64,000 bases of DNA from Lunularia cruciata (Eukaryota; Streptophyta; Marchantiopsida; Lunulariales; Lunulariaceae): the NCBI GenBank assembly GCA_948567375.1, contig OX419758.1, forward strand, positions 68,391,001 to 68,455,000. Reading direction: 5' to 3'. The first letter of the stretch is position 1, and every line of letters starts with the position of its first letter. A model generated the notes under the pieces. That model searched no databases. It was not told where the DNA came from and worked only from the letters and a program-made list of their open reading frames with translations. The position numbers and the translations under genes are program-made. This document shows, one piece after another, positions 58,100 to 64,000 of the stretch.

Positions 58100-59200
58100 T
58101 TCCAGCCAAAGGTGATCTTTGACTTATGCACCTTCAAGAAGCCCACGATTTATCTATAGCTGGTCACATGGGTGTAGGCAAGACCTTGGGTACCCTCCAA
58201 TGCGGATGGTGGTGGCCCAACATGATGCAAGATGTTCAAGAATTTTTCCGATTATGTGAGAGCTGCAAATCCAACAAGGCTAGTAACCAGAAGCCAAGTG
58301 GACTCCTTCAACTACTCACCATTCCATCTGCTCAATGGGAGCATGTGAGCTTAGATCTCATCACATCCTTGCCTGAGACAAAGCAAGGATATACAACAAT
58401 TGTGGTGTTTGTGGATAAGCTTAGTAAGCAAATCCACTTGGCACCAACCTGTGATACCGTTGATGCCCCAACCTTAGCACAAATCTACTTTGCAAATGTC
58501 TTCAAGCATCATGGGATGCCACGTGTACTCATCTTTGACCGCGATCCTTGATTTACCAAGAAGTTTGGTAAGCACTCTTCTAGATACTTGGCACCAAGCT
58601 TGCTTTGTCCACAACCTATCATCCCCAAACTGATAGACAAACTGAACATGCAAATTGTACATTGGAAGATATATTGCATGCCTTCATCAATGTCCACCAT
58701 ACCAATTGGGATGAATGTCTTGCAGCAACAAAATTTTCCTATAACAATTCCAAACAAGCAAGCACCGGATTTTCTCCTTTCTTTCTCAATTTTGGTCAAG
58801 ATCCACTTGTTCCAGATTCTCTTCTTGCTCCTCCTCCATCTCAAGTCCCTCATACTTCAACATTCTTGACCACTATATCCCAATCTCTCCAACAAGCTAA
58901 ATCTCACCTCCTTGTTGCTTAGAATCGTCAAAAACAATATGTGGACCACCATTGTTGTGATCCTACCTTTGAAGTCGGTGATAAAGTCATGTTATCTTTT
59001 AGTAACCTCCTTCTCCCCCTTGATACCCAAGTTTGTAAACTTGCCCCTAATTGGATAGGACCCTTTGATATCACCCAAATTATCTCTCTTGTTGCTTATC
59101 TACTTGCCTTGCCTTATCATATGCGTATCCATCTTGTCTTTCATGTTTCCAAGTTAAAACCCTTTGTTCTTAACCCCTCTTCCTTTTCCTCTCATGTCTA
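58100..59200 (+). pseudogene. B2 integrase remnant
   Basis: Zinc-binding domain from 58126 ('HLQEAHDLSIAGHMG', 'CESCKSNKA'). The catalytic core has Asp in 'VSLDLITSLP' (codon near 58354) and in 'LIFDRD' (near 58542). A frameshift near 58590 moves the rest to the frame from 58605 ('TTYHPQTDRQTEHANCTLED'), which keeps the third acidic residue. The C-terminal GPF-like block is at 58941-59201. Confidence 0.92.
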
Positions 59201-59228
59201 ACCTCCCCCTCCTCTTGTCTCCATCAAT

Positions 59229-59398
59229 GATCATGAGGAGTACGTAGTTGATCATATCCTTGCATGTCGCCATATTCAATGAGACCGTCAATAACATACA
59301 GAGTACAAGGTACTTTGGAAAGGGTATCCCCTTCATGATGCCACATGGGAATCTCTTTCTCACCTCCAAAATGCACAAATGGCCATCCAAGAGTTCAA
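59229..59398 (+). pseudogene. B2 chromodomain remnant
   Basis: In one frame with two stops: 'EEYVVDHILACRHIQ', then 'TEYKVLWKGYPLHDATWESL' and 'NAQMAIQEF'. This is the integrase-linked chromodomain that defines chromoviruses; such domains bind histone marks in known members and steer integration to heterochromatin. Confidence 0.88.
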
Positions 59399-59430
59399 AC
59401 CTTCATTGGCGACAAGGATATCACCAACTA

Positions 59431-59442
59431 GCAGTGGGGGAA
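59431..59442 (+). promoter_or_regulatory. Polypurine tract of B2
   Basis: GCAGTGGGGGAA, just before the 3' LTR start at 59445. Confidence 0.8.
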
Positions 59443-59444
59443 TA

Positions 59445-59856
59445 TGTAACAATATAGAGTTTAGCGACAAAGTAAGTAGGGCTAACAAAGTAGCAAATAA
59501 GACAAATTAGCCTAGAATATTCCAAAAGTATCTAAGAAGCTTCTTGGGAAGTTTCCCGGCTAGCTTAGCTTGCACCTCAAGTAAGTAACTTCTAGAAGGT
59601 TCTAACTAGCTTAGCTTGCATGCCAAGTAAGCGACTTCTAGAAGGAAGTTTCTTCAGAAGCTTCCTAATTAACTTGGCTTGCACTCCAAGAAATCAACTC
59701 AAGGAAGCTTCTTGAGAAGCTTCTCAAGAGCCTTGAATGATCTCTATAAATACAATAGCCAAAGCTCATGCTAGGCATTCAGAGTTTTCTCTCATTCAAA
59801 TGTCATAATGTGAGCTTCCATTCTCCTATTTCTCTCCTTGGTCTTGGTCTTTTATA
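59445..59856 (+). repeat. 3' LTR of B2
   Basis: It starts TGTAACAATATAG, contains the 18-bp palindrome CTTGAGAAGCTTCTCAAG (59711-59728) and a TATA box (59745-59752), and ends TTTATA. Confidence 0.95.
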
Positions 59857-59861
59857 TTATA

Positions 59862-60332
59862 TATGATGATCTAAATAGACTAGATAGAGATGTCACCAAA
59901 AGAGTATGTCCACTAATAAGGTAGAGGTCAAAAACACCTTAACAATTGCAAAGCTAATTTTAGATATCTAAATTGATAAATTAGGCCTAAAAAATTAGAT
60001 AAGTCATTCCCAAAATATGTTTCATTAAGAGCCTTCTAATTGTACCTCATCCATGCTATTTTAAGGAACATTTTCCAAAGATTCCCTTTGGTCAAATTCT
60101 TTTGACCAACCAAATAGGACAAGGATCAACATGTCACCAATCCATGTAGCTAATCTAAGGGTGAACTTGTTGACATATCACCAATCCACATATTTTATCC
60201 AAGGGTGTTTCTCCCTTTGAGTGGATCTTCTTTGCTATATAATAAAGAAAATGTGCTCCTTTTGGACATAAGAGTATAGAGAAATGAAACCTTGTGTTTC
60301 TATGCGGTTTTTGCTATCCTTGGAACATTATA
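59862..60332 (+). repeat. 5' LTR of A-III, right piece
   Basis: It continues the LTR cut at 53502 ('tatgatgatctaaatag' onward) and ends ACATTATA. Confidence 0.87.
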
Positions 60333-60333
60333 A

Positions 60334-60348
60334 TGATATTAGAGTAGG
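60334..60348 (+). promoter_or_regulatory. Primer-binding site of A-III
   Basis: TGATATTAGAGTAGG, the tRNA-iMet site with G-to-A and C-to-T changes. Confidence 0.75.
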
Positions 60349-62545
60349 TTTTCTAATCCAAGTGAGTGGATCATTCCTCTTGGAGGAACATGAGCTACTA
60401 AGATTGAGTAATTTTGAGAGGAGAAAAAGTAGTGCAATTGATAGATTGGGTGTTTTAAAGAGAGGATGGGATGGATGCTCTTAAAGGACAATTTCTTGCA
60501 CCTCACTTTTTGTTCTTGAATCTATTTCACATCAAGATTATGGACAACTAGTGTGAGCAAGTGAGAGTATATCTTGTTTACTATTTTGGAGCAAAGTTTA
60601 AGGATGCAATAATGAATTTGCCAAAGCATGTGATCCTAACTATGGTGAAATATGATAGAGAGTGAGATTTGACAATTTATATTCTATTATGTCACAATCT
60701 GGATGTTTCAATACTCAAGTAGAAACCTGTTATGTAGTAGGCCTAAAAGTGATGCTTAGGAACTATGTAGTCCAAAATTTTGGTGAATATTATCAATGAA
60801 TGATAACCTCTAAGATCCCAATGGTAGTCCAAATCATCTATGCTCCCTCTTGAGTGATCATATTAACCCTCTATTGAAGTAGGAAGTCAATTGAGCATTT
60901 TCCATGTGTAAAAATCATGGAGCTATAGTTGTAGGATCTGATGCAAGAAATGCAATGGATGTTGAACAAGTTTTGAGAGATCAAGATGAGAATGAATGCA
61001 TTACAAAGTCAAGTATATATGTTTAGGGAAAATCATATAATGCAAGAAGGAAAATCATCACAAAACCCCATAACAATGGCCAAAGTACTTGGAGAGTTAC
61101 TCGTGCCAATGACACCAAACCCAATCAACAATGAAGCCACATTGTTATTATGGATGAAGAAGACAAGCAGCATCAAGCCTTACAAGGGATTACTTTCCAT
61201 GGTATAATAGAAAACTTGATCTCAAGAAGGAATTGATACTTTTGATTATTCACTATTGAGATCACCGATCATTCTGTAGACATGTTTGGATGTGAGTACA
61301 TGACCAATAAACTATATGGTATGATGTTTAAGAATGATTTGTGTTGGTAGAAGGAAGAAAGATCACTTGGATGGTGATGCAAGAAGGGATATTAAAGAAT
61401 TCCAGTTTGTGGATTCCGTGCAAATGGCTGAAATCAGACTATGGGAGTTGAAGTAGAAGAACAACATATAAAAATACATGGAGGAATTTTTTGATCTATA
61501 GGTCATGATAACCAATATGAGCTTAGAGGAAGCTCTTGATAATTTAAAACAAGGTTAAAAGAGAAAATTCACCATGAAGTAATGGTACAAAATCCTTACA
61601 CCATTTTTGAAGCCATTGCATGTGCTCAAAGAATAGCAAGAGTGCTTGGAGGAGGTAAAGGGGTAGTCTTGACACAACACTATTGGGCCAAAACACCACA
61701 CTTTGATTGAAAAATTCTTATAGGAAAAGGAGTCTCAAGTAAAACAACAACTTTGTTATGATTGTGGCTGAGTTGTGCACATAGCCCAACTCAATGGTTG
61801 TTCTCACCTTCTAAAAGACTCTTGGCCTCCATACATGCAACCTTTGAATAACTTGGAGAGACAAATCAAAGAGGAGGATGTTGAAATCACATAAGAAAAT
61901 GAAGATTGTTAGTGAATGTGCTTCATTGCCTTGGTGACTCAATGGAGAGGAGTAAAAGTGGGAGGAGAAAGAGGAGAGTGTGCAAAGGTTGAGGAAGACA
62001 AATGCACAATTGATTGTTATTAATGGAGTCCTGGTAGGTAATCAAGTGTGAGAAACGATAGACCTTGGAGTAATAGAGAAATTCTTGTCTTACTCTATTG
62101 CAATAAGGTTGGAGATGGAACTAGAGAAGGATGAAAATGAAGAAGTTGAATTACCTAATGGTCAAACTAAGAAGATTGAGTCGTTATCTAGCAAGGTAGC
62201 ACTATCTAGAAGAGAGTATCAAGAAGAAACTGCATGGTGATTAATATGGTTAGCTCATTATGATGTGATCTTAGGCATATTATGGATAGAACACTACAAC
62301 CTCACGATAGATTAGAGAAAGAAAATAGTGGGAACTAGCCAATGGAAAATAATTAGAGATAATGAAAGATTGCAAAGGCAAGTACCATCTTTCTATGTCA
62401 TAAGGACAATAATTATTGGTAAGATGGATGAATGTTTCATGGGTCTAATAAAAGAAGTGTAGAGTGCACAACTTGATAGAAAAATTCTTGAAAATTTGAA
62501 AGGTGTGGTCAATGAGTTTCAAGATGTCTTTTTTGATGATTTAAC
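60349..62545 (+). pseudogene. A-III gag, knuckle and protease remnant
   Basis: It parallels A-II and A-I. Gag is fragmentary (60986-61207). The knuckle near 61757-61800 reads 'CYDCG*VVHIAQ', broken by a stop. The protease follows (about 62000-62300), with 'NEEVELPNGQTKKIESL' and 'HYDVILGILWIEHYN'. The pre-RT block 'VVNEFQDVFFDDL' ends at the B3 insertion. Confidence 0.78.
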
Positions 62546-62550
62546 CTCAA

Positions 62551-62975
62551 TGTAACAATATGGAGTTTAGCAACATAGTTAGTAAGGCTAACAAAGTAAA
62601 GAATAAGCCAAATTAGCCTAAAATATTCTAGAAGTATCTAGGAAGCTTCTTGGAAAGCTTCTTGGCTAGCTTAACTTGCACCCCAAGTAGGTTACTTTTA
62701 GAAGGAAGCTTCTAGAACTTTTAACTAGCTTAGCTTGCATGCCAAGTAGGCAACTTCTAGAAGAAAGCTTCTTGAGAAGCTTTTGGTTAACTTGGCTTGC
62801 ACTCTAAGAAAAGTGGCTCAATGAAGCTTCTTGAGAAGCTTCTCAAGAGCCTTGTATGCTCCCTATAAATACCAAAACCAAAGCTCATGCTAGGCATTTG
62901 GAGATTTCCCTCATTCAAGTGTCCCAATGTGACCTTTCATTCTCCTATTTCTCTCCTCAATCTTGGTCTTGTATA
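62551..62975 (+). repeat. 5' LTR of B3
   Basis: It starts TGTAACAATATGG. The 18-bp palindrome is at 62830-62847 and the TATA box TATAAATA at 62864-62871. The primer site TGGTATCAAAATATG starts at 62977. Confidence 0.93.
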
Positions 62976-63245
62976 TTGGTATCAAAATATGAATGCGATG
63001 GATAGAATTTATGGACCACCAAATCCACTTCTACCAAACCATTGGGACTTTTGTGTCTAAGTACTAACCAAACATCATTTCATACAATTCATCACTTCAT
63101 GCTTTGGGTAAGATTTTTTGCATATGATCACCGTATCAAAAGAACATTTGGTGCTTCTAGTTATAACTTATGGAGAATGATGACATGTTGCTTCTATGTG
63201 TTAATAAATTATATAGATTAAGGGTAGCATGATAGAGTAGCAACC

Positions 63246-64000
63246 ATGGCGACAATGCCCAAGGTTATGATTGCTATGCAGCAACAAATTGAGCACCTTA
63301 CTCGATTGTTGGATGAACAAGATCATTAACAATAGGAGCACGTAGAAAGGGTACCAATTCAAGAAGGTGAAGATCAAATACAATTCCCTGAACCCAAGGT
63401 GTTCAAAGGCAAGAATCTTTAGGGTACAATAGAGAATTTGTGTTCGATTGTGAATATCATTTTGAAGCTACCAATCTTCAAGAGGAGTGGAAACAAATTC
63501 TCTTGGCTTCTAGCCAAATGGATAGAGTAGCAATATTATGGTGGCAATTCCAAGTGGAGCAAGCTGAACAGAAGATTTTTGCACTAATCTTGACATGGGT
63601 AGAATTCAAGTGTGCAATAATTAGTCAATTCTAGGCTATAAATGCCACACAAGCTGCTTGAGATAGGTTTGCAAAGTTGAAACAGATTGGCTCTGCAAGA
63701 AGTTACATCATGCAATTCCAAAACACCATCATGCAAATTCTAGATATACTAGAAGGTGAAGCTTTGGATTGATTTGTGAGGGTCTTGAAGTCAAGAACCA
63801 AATTAGAGGTGATTATGCAAGAGCTATAACACTTTGAGGAAGCCATGCGGTTGGCTGAATGCTTTGATTCCTTTGTTGCAATAACTTGGTCTCAACCTTG
63901 ACCTCCATAAAACCTACCAATACATTACACATGGGTGGAAGAGTCGGCACCAATGGAGATTGATGCCATTCAACGGAAACCACTTGGCACTATAGATAGA
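63246..64000 (+). pseudogene. B3 gag, partial
   Basis: ATG at 63246 ('MATMPKVMIAMQQQIEHLTR', better kept than in B2). The gag core at 63440-63634 is open ('YHFEATNLQEEWKQILLAS'), after one stop near 63420. Further stops follow. The sequence runs off the window at the end of gag. Confidence 0.82.

Larger units (their letters stand above)
53503..59856 (+). mobile_element. Complete family B Ty3/Gypsy chromovirus, B2
   Basis: LTRs at 53503-53913 and 59445-59856 (411 and 412 bp; about 28 differences counted by eye, so roughly 93% alike). TSD TTATA is perfect (53498-53502 and 59857-59861). The order is primer site, gag, CCHC knuckle, protease, RT, RNase H, integrase, chromodomain, polypurine tract. 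It is interrupted by one solo A LTR (56791-57527). Stops and frameshifts are fewer than in B1, so B2 is younger. It sits inside the A-III LTR. Confidence 0.96.
53329..64000 (+). mobile_element. Family A chromovirus A-III, incomplete at window end
   Basis: The 5' LTR starts TGTAATTTTATTAGC at 53329, is split by the B2 element (53503-59856), and resumes to 60332. A primer site, gag, knuckle and protease remnants follow up to 62550, where a further B element (B3) is inserted. RT to 3' LTR lie beyond 64000, if present. Confidence 0.83.
62551..64000 (+). mobile_element. Family B chromovirus B3, 5' part only
   Basis: 5' LTR 62551-62975, primer site, leader and gag run to the window end. The left flank CTCAA (62546-62550) should recur beyond the 3' LTR outside this window. 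Inserted in the pol gene of A-III. Confidence 0.9.

Overview
The window looks like nuclear DNA of a land plant. It holds one intron-containing host gene, a SEN1-type helicase whose closest relatives I know are plant proteins with an 'LFDLNEPP'-like start, set in a dense pile of decayed LTR retrotransposons: Ty3/Gypsy chromoviruses, a Tat/Athila-like element and a Ty1/Copia scrap. A non-seed plant such as a moss is my guess, on weak grounds (gene style, AT-rich repeat sea, many nested and solo LTRs). Nothing bacterial, organellar or CRISPR-like is present.

I sorted the repeats into four Gypsy families by their LTRs and target-site duplications (TSDs). Family A: LTR 565-773 bp, starts TGTAATA, primer site like tRNA-iMet, chromodomain after integrase. 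Family B: LTR 411-504 bp, starts TGTAACAATATGG, tRNA-iMet primer site, chromodomain, several GAAGCTTC palindromes just upstream of a TATAAATA box. Family C: LTR about 680 bp, starts TGTAACACCC, tRNA-Asp-like primer site, Tat/Athila-like pol. Family D: LTR about 550 bp, little internal sequence left.

Layout. 1-8443: solo A LTR (240-825), then a whole minus-strand B element (B1, 1798-8036, TSD GCCTT) that carries its own solo A LTR (3418-4153, TSD GATGG). 8444-32021: an A element (A-I) split by a solo B LTR (12939-13418) and by a D element (13737-30468). D contains a C element (14227-29250), whose 3' LTR contains a second A element (A-II, 21593-28851), which in turn contains a solo C LTR (27175-27855): five levels of nesting. 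32022-33838: AT-rich upstream flank. 33839-41595: the helicase gene, with a long leader holding several upstream ORFs and a 100-bp tandem duplication, then seven coding exons (about 1,546 codons). 41596-43700: 3' region and a minisatellite block. 44188-45491: decayed trihelix (Myb/SANT-like) gene. 46308-46885: unidentified frameshifted minus-strand ORF. 49258-50760: fragment of a mobile-element protein and a Copia LTR with primer site and gag start. 51010-52850: seven tandem units of about 240 bp. 53329-64000: a third A element (A-III) whose 5' LTR is split by a complete B element (B2, 53503-59856, TSD TTATA; itself carrying a solo A LTR with TSD CTCAA) and whose pol is interrupted by the start of another B element (B3, 62551 onward).

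The only gene likely to be working is the helicase. All retroelement reading frames carry stops and frameshifts, and many stops look like C-to-T or G-to-A changes, as expected for methylated, silenced DNA.
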